A stretch of DNA of 64,000 nt from Cunninghamella blakesleeana (GCA_017871115.1 JAFCIZ010000001.1:539501-603500); one strand, 5' to 3'. Positions 1 through 12,023 are shown, counted from the stretch's first letter. The notes: generated from the letters alone by a model not told the origin. Numbers and translations are program-made.

Positions 1-118
1 GATAACACGAAAAAAATTGCCTAAATCAATATGCACTCAAACAATGAACCATGTTTATTTATAATAACTATGTCTTTATGTATTATTTGTTTTTGTTTTT
101 TTATTTATGTTTTTTTAG

Positions 119-247
119 AGTTCATATAATGGTAATCAACAATCGACATACAAGCCATTACACGCTGAAACTGATACTACACCCACACCTACACCAGTAG
201 CTGATCAACCGGGTGATTTAACAAAATCCGAATTTACTTCGTCATGA
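119..247 (+). CDS. 3'-terminal exon of an unidentified protein (partial)
   Basis: Last exon of a gene that begins before the window. A T-rich intron ends in TTTTAG at 118, and from 119 an open frame of 42 codons runs to TGA at 245-247 (129 nt, phase 0). The encoded tail is hydrophilic and rich in Thr, Pro, Gln and Ser (for example a TTPTPTPVADQP stretch), typical of a disordered C-terminus. Nothing in it identifies a family. The P450 gene starts about 215 nt downstream on the same strand, so the two are tandem. Bases 1-118 look like intron with no visible donor. Confidence 0.6.
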   Translation, partial: SSYNGNQQSTYKPLHAETDTTPTPTPVADQPGDLTKSEFTSS

Positions 248-463
248 TTTTATTATGCAGACCAAATTTTAAGTTTAAAATCTAGTTTTCCTTTTTTGAT
301 CACTTTATTTTTATTTTATTTTTCCAATTCTTTTATGTTACCCAATTTTATATTAAAAAATATATGAATATATAAAAAAAAAAATTGTTTATTTTTCTTC
401 TTTTTCCTTTTTTCTTCTTTCTATTTTATTTTCTTTTATTATCTTTTTTTTTTTTTATTTTTC

Positions 464-2819
464 ATGTTTAATACTACTGATTTATCTCCTTCCCACTTCA
501 AAATACCGATTATTGCCGGTGCTATTCTTCTTACTTTATATGGCCTCCGACAACATAGTCAAGCCACAAAAGATGCCAACGAAAAAAAGAAACTTATTCC
601 AAAACCTAAAGGTCTTCCTCTCTTTGGTATGCGGCAATAAAATACATGTAATTAAATATTTATTAAACCATTTTTTTTTTAATATTGTTACTATTTTATT
701 TTATTATATAGGTAACTTATTATCTCTAGGAAGCACCCCTTTTCTTCAACTATTTAATTTCCAAAAAGCTTTAGGTACTTTAAATATAAATATACTGGGA
801 TCATATGATTTGAAAGATTAAAGTTGTACTCATCCAGTCTCTGATTACGTAACTGCTTATTTTTGTAGGTCCTATTATTCAACTGGATATGGGACACCAA
901 AAATGGATTGTCATCAGTGATCCTTTTATTGCTCATGATATTTTTACAACAAATGGTGCAAATACCTCTGGAAGACCTTCAGGTACATTTGGACATGATA
1001 TCTATGGCAGGAATGGAAGGTAAATAAATAAGGAAATAAGGAAATATTATATGGCTTATACTGTATTTATTTATTTCATTATAAACAATATTTATATATA
1101 GAGGAATCGTTTTTGCAACCAATAATAAAAAATGGAAGGATACAAGGGCAGCTGGTAAATAATAATAATAAATATTCTATTTACATAAAAATAAAATCTA
1201 AAACTAAACACTTTCAAGTAGACTAATCATAAAATTCCATTTATATATATGCGCGTGTATCTATTTATATATTTATCCATTTCGTATTTAGCTTCTACCA
1301 TGCTGTCAAATAAGAGTGTGGATGAGTTATTAGATACTATTGTATACGAAATAGATATACTTATCAATAAATTACTTGATACAAAAGGACAAAATCTTGA
1401 TCCTAAAGAGCATTTTCAGTTAGTCTCCTATAATGTTATCATGACCACTTGTTTTGCAACACGAGCACCAACTACTGAAGATCCTACATTTCAACAAATT
1501 ACAGAAATGTTGCATATTCAAAATAAAAATGCGGCGGCCATGCAGTATATTGGTTCCTTTATACCTTGGTTAGGTTGGCTGGATGTCATTACCGGAAAGA
1601 AGAGAAAATTGCGATATCTTAATCAAAAATATAGAGACACTATCTTTCCTGCTTTAGTGGATGAATCACGAGCACATGGTAAAGAATGTATGGTAAATAG
1701 ACTATATAGCCTTCAAGATGAATATCATTTGGATGATGATGATATTTTGGTTACTATGAGTAAGTTGAATATATTTATATAAAATAGTTGAAAGAGAGAA
1801 TGAAAGGAAAAAAAAAGTTAAACAGCATATTTTTTTTAATAACAATAGGTGATTTAATTGTTGCTGGAAGGTAAATCATTATTGCTATTATTATTATGTT
1901 ATTTAACAATAATAATAATAAATGGATGATAATATTAATGATATATCATGTTTTTTTATTTTTACTAATATTATTCCATTATTCCATTTATTAAAATAGT
2001 GATACTGTTTATGTAACATTATTATGGGCTTGTGCTATCTTTGCCAATCATCCTGAAGTACAAAAAAAAATTTGTAATGAAGTGGATCAATTCTTGAAAA
2101 CTTATCAACGTTATCCTACTTTTGATGAATATACTCAATTCCCTCATTTGATGTCTTCTTTAAAAGAATGTATGCGGTATAGATCTACTGTTCCATTTAC
2201 TGCTCCCCATATGGTCACTAGTGATTGTAGGTTGATTTTTAATTTATTGGAAATAATATAAACATATACATATGTGTTTACATTATTTTTATTATATATA
2301 ATAGTTGACTACCAAGGTTATCAATTCACTAAAGGTGATATATTATTGGCTGATATTTATACTTTAAACAAAACTTCATCTGTTTATCAAGACCATGATA
2401 CTTTTATTCCTGATCGTTATATTGATGATCAAAAAACAATGACTGCCTCTGCTAATGGAAGTGTTCAATTAAGAGATCATTATAACTTTGGTTATGGAAG
2501 GTAGTTTTATACTTTATTTCTTTAATAGTAATGACTGTCAAAATATAATATAAAATAATACATACTAACATATCAAACTTTTATTCTATTTCCTTTTTCT
2601 TCTTAAAGACGTATTTGCCCTGGAATTTATCTTGCTGAAACTGAAATGTTTAATATCTGGGTAAGAATCTTTGCAAGATTTACTATTGAACCTGCTATTG
2701 ATGAACAAGGAAACAATATCAAACCTAATATCGAAGATATCGTCGATAGTGGCATTGTATTAGAACCAGAAAATTATAAAGTTAGATTTGCTGAACGTGA
2801 TAATTATATTTCTATTTAA
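464..2819 (+). CDS. Cytochrome P450 monooxygenase, 517 aa
   Basis: Haem-thiolate monooxygenase, probably ER-anchored: residues about 13-30 form one hydrophobic N-terminal segment followed by a basic, Pro-containing linker. Nine exons: 464-626, 712-774, 869-1019, 1102-1154, 1292-1759, 1849-1870, 2000-2226, 2305-2500, 2609-2819; all introns are GT-AG and the total is 1554 nt. Diagnostic motifs are all present: oxygen-binding I-helix AGSDT (305-309), K-helix ExxR as ECMR (363-366), a PDRY meander, and the haem loop FGYGRRICPG with ligand Cys451. The haem loop is split by the last intron inside the codon of Arg448. Exon 6, encoding the I-helix core, is only 22 nt. Length is normal for a class II P450. 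The substrate cannot be told; no neighbouring biosynthetic genes suggest a pathway. Confidence 0.93.
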
Positions 2820-3107
2820 TTATAAATAAATATATATTTAATGATTATTTCACAATAAAAAATTAAGAGATCTTGAAAGATCTATTTTTTTTTAAAATTC
2901 CGATTTTTTAAAAAATACTTTTTACCGAATAAGGTTTTTTTTTCTCTTTCCCTTATTTTTTTTTTTTTTCTCAGGCCTTATAAAAATCTGTGATACTTTC
3001 TTTAGTTTATGGTCTTTTCTTTTTCTTTTACTTTTTCAAAATTAAATTCTTATTCACCTAAAGTATATCGTTATTCAGTAAAGTTTTTTTTAAATAAACA
3101 TTTCATA
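2820..3107. promoter_or_regulatory. Intergenic region with promoter of the C1-THF synthase gene
   Basis: Short tandem intergenic stretch between the P450 stop and the next ATG. It contains T-tracts, a CT-rich block and a TATA-like element (TTATAAAAAT, about 2979-2988) roughly 120 nt before the start codon at 3108. A TTCCGATTTTTT element at 2898-2909 resembles elements upstream of other genes here. Confidence 0.4.
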
Positions 3108-4354
3108 ATGACTACTTCAACCGCCACTGTTATTGATGGAAAAGCAATTGCTCAGTAAGTTCTATATTATTGTTTACATATATTGATAAAATAAGAACGC
3201 GTGAATAATAAAACAAAACAAACAAACATAAAATATCACCTTTATATATATATATACTTGTATATTCATTTATATTATTTATTAATCCTTTTTTTTTCGT
3301 TTTTGTGTTCATTTTCGTTTTATATTTGTATAGACGTGTACGTGATCAAGTTAAAGAAAATGTTATCAATTTAAAAGCAAAACATCCTCATTTTAACCCC
3401 CATCTTGCTATTGTTCAAGTTGGTGCTCGTGAAGATTCTACCATTTACGTTCGTATGAAAGATAAGGCTGCTAAAGAAGTAAATATATATTTATATTTAT
3501 AAAGTTTGTTTTTGTTTTTCTTTTTTTCAAGTACATACATAAAACAACTTATTTATCTATTTGTTTATTTATTATTTTTACTTGTTATCTTTTATTTCAG
3601 GTTGGTATTGATATCACTACTCAAAAGTTGCCAGAAACTATTACACAATCCGAATTATTAGCCAAAGTAAAGGAATTAAATGATAACTGGCGTATTCATG
3701 GTATTTTAGTTCAAATGCCTTTACCCAGTCACATTGATGAAACTGCCGTTATTGAAGCTATTGATTATAGAAAAGATGTAGATGGGTAAATAAAAGTAAA
3801 TAAATAAACATGATTCGCAGCATAAATAATAATAAAGATGAAACATCTAAGCCGTTCTTTTTTTCATATTATTTTTATTCATATTATAGTTTTCATGCTA
3901 TTAATATTGGTAACTTATCCAAGAGATCTGGTCAACCTCTTTTCTTACCTTGTACACCAAAGGGTATTATCACCTTATTAAAGTCTACTGGTAATACATT
4001 ATCATTATTATTATGTGTTTACATAAACTTGCATCTAATGGCTTACTTACCTTCTCTTTTTTTAATACTTAGGTATTGATATTAGTGGAAAAAATGCTGT
4101 AGTTGTTGGACGTAGTGATATTGTTGTAAGTATATAAATGCATGTTTAAAATTACTAAAAATAAATAAACAGATAGGTAAGGAATATGGCTTGTGGATAT
4201 GAATATTTATAAATATATATACATATATATTATATAGGGATCACCTGTTGCTGCATTACTTACTTCCGAAAATGCTACTGTTACTGTTTGCCATTCCAAG
4301 ACTCAAAATATCCAAGAAATTGTAAGCAATTCAAATACAATAATTATTTATTTC

Positions 4355-4399
<45 letters not shown>

Positions 4400-7383
4400 A
4401 CGTTATTCATTCCATGTTATTTTATTTCGCAATTTTTTTTACTGCTAATTAAAGGTATCGAAAGCTGATATTCTTGTTGTAGCTATTGGTAATGCTGAGT
4501 ATATTAAAGGAAGTTGGGTCAAACCTGGTGCTGTTGTCATTGACGTTGGAACTAACGCTGTCACTGGTAATATATATACATATATTTAAAATATATATAA
4601 AGAAAAATAAAACGAAAAAAGTTTCTTATTTAATATGCATATATATGTGTTTATATGAATAGATACAACAAAGAAATCTGGTATTCGTTGGGTTGGTGAT
4701 GTTGAATATGCCGAAGCCGCTAAAGTAGCCAGTGCTATTACACCTGTTCCTGGGGGTGTTGGACCTATGACTGTAGCTATGTTGATGGAAAATACTTATG
4801 AAAGCGCTAAGCGTTGGTTTGAAGAAAGTCGCAAACGTGATATTACTCCTTTACCTCTTGAACTCCTTACACCTGTTCCTTCTGATATTGATATTGCTAT
4901 GGCTCAAAAACCTAAACATTTAGGTACTTTATGTAAAGAAATTGGATTAAGTGGAAGTGAAGTAAGTATTTAAATAAAAATATGGGTATTTATATATGTA
5001 TTTTTTATATTTATTTATTTATTTATATATGATCATCATACTAATCATCGATTTTATTTTATTTTTTTATTTTTTGAAACCACCATAGTTTGAACTTTAT
5101 GGTCCTTATAAAGCAAAGATTAATTTAGATGTCCTTGAAAGATTACAACATCGTAAGAACGGAAAATATATCGTTGTCACTGGGTAAATATAACATAAAA
5201 TAAGTTATTATAATACAATGTATCTTTTCAATTGATATAAATATAAATATAATAATATATATATATATATATATATTAAAAAAATTAGTATTACTCCTAC
5301 TCCACTTGGTGAAGGTAAATCAACTACCACTATTGGTTTAGCACAAGCCCTTGGTGCCCATCTTAAAAAAGCTACTTATGCATGTGTACGTCAACCTTCT
5401 CAAGGTCCTACTTTTGGTATCAAAGGTGGAGCTGCTGGTGGTGGTTATTCTCAAGTGATTCCTATGGATGAATTCAATTTACATGTAACTGGTGATATCC
5501 ATGCTGTTACTGCTGCTAATAATTTATTGGGTAATACTAAAATTTAAAAAATAGATTAAATTGGTATATATATGTAACGAAATATTGATCTTAATTAATT
5601 CTATATTGACTTATATATTATATTTAGCTGCTGCCATTGATGCTCGTATGTTCCATGAAAATACTCAATCCGATAAAGCATTATTTAGTCGTTTATGCCC
5701 TGCTAAGAAAGGTGTTAGAAAGTTTGCCCCTGTTATGTTGAAGCGTCTTAAGGTAAATATATAAATATTATTATTTTATATAACTGTGTTATACTATATA
5801 TATATATATATATTATTTTATTTTATTTTTAAACTTAATATGTATATTTTAGAAACTTGGTATTAATAAAACTGATCCTAATGAATTAACTGAAGAAGAA
5901 ATTAAAAAATTCGCTCGTTTGGATATTGATCCTGCTACTATTACATGGCAACGTGTTATGGATACAAATGATCGTTTCTTACGTAAGATCAGTATTGGAC
6001 AAAATCCTACCGAAAAAGGACAAGAAAGACAAACTGGATTTGATATTGCTGTTGCTAGTGAAGTGATGGCCGTTCTAACCTCTTCTACTGATTTACAAGA
6101 TATGAGACAACGTTTAGGTAATATGGTAGTAGCTAGTTCAAAACAAGGTGAACCTGTTACTGCTGATGATATTGGTATTGGTGGTGCTCTTACTGTCTTG
6201 ATGAAGGATGCCATTAAACCCAACTTGATGCAAACTTTAGAAGGTACACCTGTATTGGTTCACGCTGGTCCTTTCGCTAACATTGCTCAAGGTAACTCTT
6301 CTATTTTAGCTGATAAGATTGCTTTGAAATTAGCTGGTACTGAAGGCGAAGATATGGAGCCTGGTTATGTTTTAACTGAAGCTGGTTTTGGTGCTGATAT
6401 GTAAGTTTTATATAAATGTATATTAAAGATAATTAAAAATATGGATAAATGGTATAATATGTTGTTTTCTTTATTAACTCTATTGATTTATTTTTATTCT
6501 TTACTATAGGGTAATAATAATATGCAGCTTTTGTTTAATATATATAAAAATTAATATGTATACTAAATAAATATATGTATATGTATATTATTTTTTTCAT
6601 TAGGGTATGGAAAAATTCTTCAACATCAAGTGCCGTACATCTGGATTAGTCCCTGATTGTGTTGTTTTAGTGGCTACTGTTCGAGCTCTTAAGATGCATG
6701 GTGGAGCTCCTGAAGTTGTTGCTGGTAAACCTTTACCTGATGCTTACACAGAAGAAAACGTTGAATTTTTAGAAGCTGGATGTTCCAATTTAGTTCGTCA
6801 TATTCAAAACGCCAAGAAATTCGGTGTTTCTGTTGTAGTAGCTGTCAACCGATTCTCTTCTGATACTGACGCGGAAATGGAATTAATCCGCAAATTAGCT
6901 ATCGAGGCCGGAGCTGATAATGCTATAGCTTGTGACCATTGGGCTCGTGGTGGTTTAGGAGCTGTAGATTTGGGTAAAGCCGTAATTGAAGCCTGTGCTA
7001 AAGAAAAGGAATTCAAGTTCTTATACGACGTGGATCAACCTATTGAAAAAAAGATTGAAATTATTTGTAAAGAAATTTATCGTGCCGATGGTATTGAATT
7101 AAGTGATCTTGTGAAAGAAAAAATTGCTACCTATACAAAACAAGGTTTTGATAAGCTTCCTATTTGTATGGCTAAAACACAATATTCCTTCTCTCACGAT
7201 CCTAATCTTAAAGGTGCTCCTACTGGTTTTACAGTTCCCATCCGTGATATCCGTGCTTCTGTAGGTGCCGGTTTCTTATATCCTCTTTGTGGCGCCATCC
7301 AAACTATGCCTGGACTTCCTACCCGTCCTTGTTTCTTTGATGTGGATTTGAACGAAAAGGGCGAAGTTGTCGGCTTATTCTAA
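3108..7383 (+). CDS. ADE3: Trifunctional C1-tetrahydrofolate synthase (MTHFD1/Ade3 type), 938 aa
   Basis: Cytosolic-type one-carbon enzyme: 5,10-methylene-THF dehydrogenase and methenyl-THF cyclohydrolase (residues about 1-300), and 10-formyl-THF synthetase (about 315-938). Motifs in order: YVRMK with the catalytic Lys58 (family Lys56), VQMPLP, KDVDG, the NADP-site GRSDIVGSP, the ATP P-loop [13 protein letters not shown] (about 376-388) and [15 protein letters not shown]. No mitochondrial leader is evident. Exons: 3108-3154, 3334-3478, 3601-3785, 3890-3990, 4073-4125, 4238-4321, 4455-4566, 4663-4961, 5089-5183, 5289-5530, 5628-5752, 5853-6400, 6510 (one base), 6604-7383. They sum to 2817 nt, and the 938-residue length agrees with animal and yeast homologues (about 935-946). 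Without the one-base exon the frame breaks at Met679. The enzyme supplies formyl groups for purines and methylene groups for thymidylate. Confidence 0.97.
4357..4395. repeat. (AT)n microsatellite in intron 6 of C1-THF synthase
   Basis: About 39 nt of uninterrupted AT dinucleotide within the intron between exons 6 and 7. Similar arrays recur in introns and intergenic DNA throughout the window. Confidence 0.8.
6510..6510 (+). other. ADE3: Predicted single-nucleotide exon in C1-THF synthase
   Basis: Exon 12 ends at 6400 with GAT AT before donor GTAAGT. Exon 14 starts at 6604 with GGT ATG GAA after acceptor CATTAG. The family sequence Gly-Ala-Asp-Ile/Met-Gly-Met-Glu requires exactly one extra base. 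Inside this interval the sequence ACTATAG, G, GTAATA presents an acceptor AG at 6508-6509 and a donor GT at 6511-6512 separated by one G. Using it gives introns of 109 and 93 nt, typical of this gene, and codon ATG for residue 679. Confidence 0.78.
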
Positions 7384-8181
7384 ATAAAGCAAATATATAT
7401 ATATATATATATTTAGATTTGTATTTATTTATTTTTTATACATGTTATTGTTATTATTATAAATATTTTTGGGAATCAAACTTTTCTTTTTTTAAAAAAT
7501 TCTAAAAAAAATAAAAATAACAATTTTTCTTATATTAAACTTTATTTAAACGCGCTTTTAAATCAAATGATCTATAGGATCGTTAAGATGAATTGGAATA
7601 ATCGTACAATACATAAAACGTTTTAAAAAAAATAAATAAATAATTATCGTTCGATCTTTTATTTATTTAATGATTCCTTTTTTGTAAAAAGTAGTAATAA
7701 TAAATGATTTTTTTATAAGCTAAAAAAAAAAAAAAAAAACAAAACGGATAAAGACAATTTACAAATAAAAATGTTTGTAATTGAATAAGTTTACAAAAGT
7801 GGCTGTATTTTTTATTTTTTATCTTTTACATATTTAGAAAAAAAAAAGTGTAAATAAATAATAACGTACAAAAAGGATACATTTTCGGGAATTTTGGATG
7901 CAAGCATAAAATCTTATATAGACATACATAAAAAAATTACAAAAATAATTAGCATACAGGATCAAAAACGGTAGTTTTTTTTTTAAAAAAAAAAATACTA
8001 AACTAAACTAAGCAAAAAAAAAAAAAGGAAAGCGTGTAAGAGATTGTGTGTGAGAATAAAAAAATAAAAATAAAAATAGAAAAAGGTACGTAAAAAAACA
8101 ATAAAAAAAACTAATCATAGATACATATATCATAACAATATACATATATATATATATAAAACACGTTGATCATTCGTTATG
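7384..8181. other. Convergent 3' intergenic region
   Basis: About 800 nt of AT-rich sequence between the convergent C1-THF synthase and RhoGAP genes. It holds poly-A and poly-T tracts, a T10A11 junction (7975-7995) and a TTTTCGGGAATTTT stretch near 7882. I see no ORF with coding character. Both 3' UTRs must lie here. Confidence 0.5.
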
Positions 8182-9412
8182 CTAACGTAAAGAAGATACT
8201 GAAGCCAATCTTCTCAAAAACCCATGACTCGATTTATTACATAAAGAAATTCCAGAAGCAAGGATGGATTGATTAGAAGGCTTTGATCTTAACTTGGCAC
8301 GTGAAGATCGATGATTAAGCAAATTACGCGAACTTATTGAAGCTGAGTCTGGCGAGGAGGGACCGGTTGCTGTTGTCGTATAAAATTTATCTGATGATGA
8401 TAATAAAGTGGAAGATGATCCAAGTATATGATGTGTATCAAAAGGTAATTGAGATATATCGACAATAGAAGAATTTGAAACATGATGATGATGAGAAGTA
8501 GAAGGAGAAGGAGGTGAAGGAGAATGATGTTGATGATGATGATGGTTATAATAAGAATGTAAAGAAAGTAAAGAATGAGTGTGATGTAAAGATGAAGAAG
8601 TAGTAGATGATAATGTTGAAGTAGCAGTAGAAGTGGCTGTCGAAGAAAAATCAATTTTGATATCAATTTTTTCAAGAATAGCATCACTATTTTCAATCAT
8701 CCATTTCCAAAATAAAGTCCATTGAGCATTCTTTTTAATTAATTGCTGAATGTCATAGGGATTGATTCGTTGGCGAGGATGTTGTTGGTGTTGTTGTTGA
8801 TGATAATAATGCTGATGATTGTTTTTAGATGGATATAATTTTATGTTTTTCTTTGACATTGGTTTTTTAGTAACAGGGGAAGAAGTAAATAATTGTAAAG
8901 TTTTTTCTAAACCAGTACAAACAGGGGCCAAAACCACAGCGAGAGCTTCAGGATTCATCATATTGATATGTGCATCATGTTGGATATGAGAAGATAAGGA
9001 TATAATAGCGTAAAGTAAATGACGATGTTGTTCAGGAAGTAAAGCAATTAAATCCATTAACAGAGGGATACCTTTTTCTTTTGAGAAAATTGGTAGATTA
9101 CTATTTAAAAAGGCATCATGATAGGCTAAAGGTATTACACTATCAGGTAAAAAGTGTAAGTATTTTTTCACGACACTTGTAATGGTATGAATGTCATAGG
9201 CTGATAAATCTGCAATTGTAGTTGTTGTTCCTGTTAATGATTGTTGTTTTTGTAATTGTTCAAATTCCAATTGTAATTGAATCACCTCGGAAGTTGCTCC
9301 AGAAAGTCGAAATAATCCTTCTGTTTTTAATCCTTATAAAAATAATAATAACAGTAATAAAAAGATGATGGTGATGATGATAACAATTAGTAAATAGTAT
9401 ACTTTTCGTTTA

Positions 9413-9450
<38 letters not shown>

Positions 9451-9809
9451 TATAATGATCACCCTTTATTTTTTTGTTATGTTTATCTATTTTTTAACTA
9501 TACCTCTTTTAATAATTTCATTAAAACAAAGTTGAACAGTATATGGAATGCATAAACCTTTATTATTTTGTTGAATAGTGTTTTCTAAAGGTATACCAAA
9601 TAAAGGGCTCTTCATAGATTGAGGGTATTTTTCTATATATAAAATAAAAAAATTCTGAATTTATTTTTATAATTTATCTTCTTACTATTTCTTATCATTT
9701 TACCTTCATTAGCTGTTGTTGCTTGATTATTACTGTTACTCCATTTAGTCCATAAGAATTGTAAAGGGTTCCTTGAACGCTTTTCTGAAAATATTGACGT
9801 TGTAGTCAT
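8182..9809 (-). CDS. RhoGAP-domain protein, 461 aa
   Basis: Predicted GTPase-activating protein for Rho-family GTPases. Three exons on the minus strand: 9704-9809, 9504-9632, 8182-9332 (1386 nt). The RhoGAP domain spans residues about 55-235: the start (GIPLEN), the arginine-finger region GLFRLSGATSEV, the YLHFLPDSVIPLAY segment (a variant of LRxLPxPLIP) and the helix MNPEALAVVLAPV. The arginine is present. The usual Asn of the NLAxxFxPN motif is not: the sequence reads VLAPVCTG. The remaining C-terminal half is low complexity, rich in His, Ser and Thr, and ends with a basic Ser-rich tail. No PH, SH3 or BAR domain is visible. The head-to-head neighbour is the small ORF at 9998. Which GTPase it acts on cannot be inferred. 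Confidence 0.85.
9415..9448. repeat. (AT)n microsatellite in RhoGAP intron 2
   Basis: About 34 nt of alternating AT in the intron between exons 2 and 3 of the RhoGAP gene. Confidence 0.8.
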
Positions 9810-9997
9810 TTTACTTTTTCCTTTTCTTTCCCCTATTTTTATTATTTTTATTATTTTTATTATTATTTATTATTATTTATTATTTTTAATATGTTATGAT
9901 TATGTTTATATAAGATTTTAATAAAGAAGAAAAAAAAAAAAGGAAGGGAAAAAGAAAAAGAATGAAATAAAAAAAAAAAAGAGATTGAATTATTAAA

Positions 9998-10234
9998 ATG
10001 CACGCCCCCACTAGAGAAGTTCATACTCCGGCTGATCTTTTTTATTTTTTTGGATCCAACTGTGGAAGTCGATTTTTAACTTTTGGTATGTGTAACAATA
10101 ACATAGCACCATATTTGATTTTTTGATCTTTTTTGAAATAGTATTATTTTTTATCTAATATATTGCATTAACGTTAAGATTATTTATTATTAGGGGTGTA
10201 TATTAATGAAATATATCACTTTTTTAGTAAATGA
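9998..10234 (+). CDS. Possible small spliced gene, 42 aa
   Basis: Candidate two-exon micro-protein. ATG at 9998 opens 29 codons plus one base, ending at 10085 before a good donor (GTATGT). A T-rich intron of 108 nt ends in TTATTATTAG at 10193, and the spliced frame continues for 12 codons to TGA at 10232-10234. The first exon is richer in G and C than its surroundings and uses varied codons, which argues for selection. The product is 42 residues, with a hydrophilic start (MHAPTREVHTPAD) and an aromatic, weakly hydrophobic remainder. I recognise no family. It lies between the divergent RhoGAP gene and the elongase, with about 370 nt before the elongase ATG. It could be a small mitochondrial or membrane protein, a 5' leader of the elongase, or a relic. 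Confidence 0.4.
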
Positions 10235-10605
10235 AAAAAAATATATAAAAAAGATGAAAATGAAATAAAAATTAAAATAATATATTTTCCTGAATTACTT
10301 TATTTGAATCATATTAAAGTATATGTATATATATATGTATATATGTATATATAATATCCCCTTAAGCAATTATGCAAAAAGTGTATAAAAAAAAATTAAA
10401 TCTCCCTTTTTATTAAAAAAAACTTTTATTCCTTAACAAAATAATCGTAAAGATCATTTTTACTCCCGTAATTATAATAATTATAATAAAAAAAAACATA
10501 TATATATAAACTTTTTTTTACAATTTTCTTTTTTTTTTTTTTTTATTCCATCATCTTTTTTTTTTTTTTTTTTTTTAATTTTATAATCATCTTTTTTATT
10601 TTAAT

Positions 10606-11642
10606 ATGCCTTTGATCGAATTTTCAGCTGAAAGACCTTTTGGTGTAGAACTTTATCCCATTTTTGATAAAGGGTTTCAACTTGTTACTGGTAAACCTAC
10701 AAGTGAATGGGCTTTTACCGAAGGTGTTACACCTTTTTCAACTTATACTGAAGGTACATATAAATAAAATATACAAAAACAAAGTCATCCTCATCACTTA
10801 TCCATTAACTTTTATCGCCATTATTATATTTGTAGTTATTTTAAGTTGTATTATTTATTATACAGTTATTTTCGGTGGTCAACATGCATTAAAATATCTT
10901 CCAACTTATAAACCAAGCTCTCTTAAATTCCCTTTCCAAGTTCATAATTTATTATTAACTATTGCCTCTGGAAGTTTATTGGCTTTATTAGTTGAACAAG
11001 TGTTTCCTAAAGTTTATAACAATGGCTTAATGTTTGCTATTTGCAGTCCTGATGCTTGGGATTATAAAGTCGAAATCCTTTACTATTTGAACTATTTATG
11101 TAAATACTGGGAACTTTTAGATACTGTCTTTTTAGTTTTAAAGCATAAAAAGTTGGAATTCTTACATTATTATCATCACAGTATGACAATGGCCCTTTGC
11201 TTCACCCAATTAGTTGGTAAAACTTCTGTTGTAAGTGTTACTATATCTTCATATTCAATCCAATCCAATATATATTCGTTTTTCATTAATCTTTTTTTAA
11301 ATATACATGTAGTCATGGGTACCAATTATTCTTAATTTATCCGTTCATGTATTAATGTATTATTATTACTTCCGTACTGCTTCTGGTGCCAAGATTTGGT
11401 GGAAGAAATACTTGACTACATTACAAATCACCCAATTCATTATTGATTTAGTTGCTGTTTATTTCTGTACTTACACTTACTATGCTTTTACATACTTCCC
11501 CTTTATGCCTAACAAAGGTAGCTGTACTGGTGAAACTGTTGCTGCTTTCTTTGGCTGTGGTTTACTTAGTTCTTATTTAGTTCTTTTCGTCAAATTCTAC
11601 AATAACACTTATAAGAAAGCCAGATCTCTTAAAAAAGATTAA
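10606..11642 (+). CDS. ELO-family very-long-chain fatty acid elongase, 290 aa
   Basis: 3-ketoacyl-CoA synthase of the ER fatty-acid elongation cycle, condensing malonyl-CoA with acyl-CoA for sphingolipid or phospholipid acyl chains. Exons 10606-10753, 10836-11230, 11313-11642 (873 nt). Family signatures are clear: FGGQ after the second transmembrane segment, YLNYLCKYWELLDTVF, the catalytic histidine box HYYHH (about 160-164) and a Tyr-rich TYTYYAF segment before the last helix. Several hydrophobic segments fit the usual seven-helix topology. The C-terminus ends KKARSLKKD, a KKxx-like ER-retrieval context. Intron 1 separates the cytosolic N-terminus from the first full helix. Chain-length specificity (ELO1, 2 or 3 type) cannot be assigned by eye. 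Confidence 0.94.
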
Positions 11643-12023
11643 GCTCACTTCAATCATAATATTCTTATTTTATTTTCATTTTTATTTTATTTAATCACAT
11701 TTTAATATTCATTCCTTTTTATAATATTGAATTAATTCCAAGTGAATCATTTTTTTATTTTTTTATTTATTTATTTATTCTAATAAAAATATAATTTTCT
11801 AGTTTGATACTATTAAAAAAAAAAAATACAATTGTAAAGAAAAGAGAATTTTGGCATTGCTATTCTATTCTATTCTATTTTTATACTTTATTTCATTTCA
11901 CTATTTATCATTATGTGTACTCTATCCTATATGAATATGTATACTACGATCACTTACTATTATAACTTTGTACATAAATTTATATATTTAAAAAAAATTA
12001 AATTGAATTAGATCATACTGTCA
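11643..12023. other. Convergent 3' intergenic region
   Basis: About 380 nt between the elongase and the esterase-like gene. AT-rich with short direct CTATT repeats near 11860-11880; no coding signal. Confidence 0.5.

Noticed and set aside
513..821. Open frame overlapping P450 exons 1-2
   Set aside because: It runs in another frame through an intron; the spliced P450 frame explains the coding signal.
6401..6603. Single 203-nt intron in C1-THF synthase
   Set aside because: Canonical GT-AG joining shifts the frame and truncates a strongly conserved domain; a one-base exon fits better.
8334..8696. Leu/Ile-rich minus-strand frame inside the RhoGAP gene
   Set aside because: Shadow of the His/Ser-rich RhoGAP tail in another frame.
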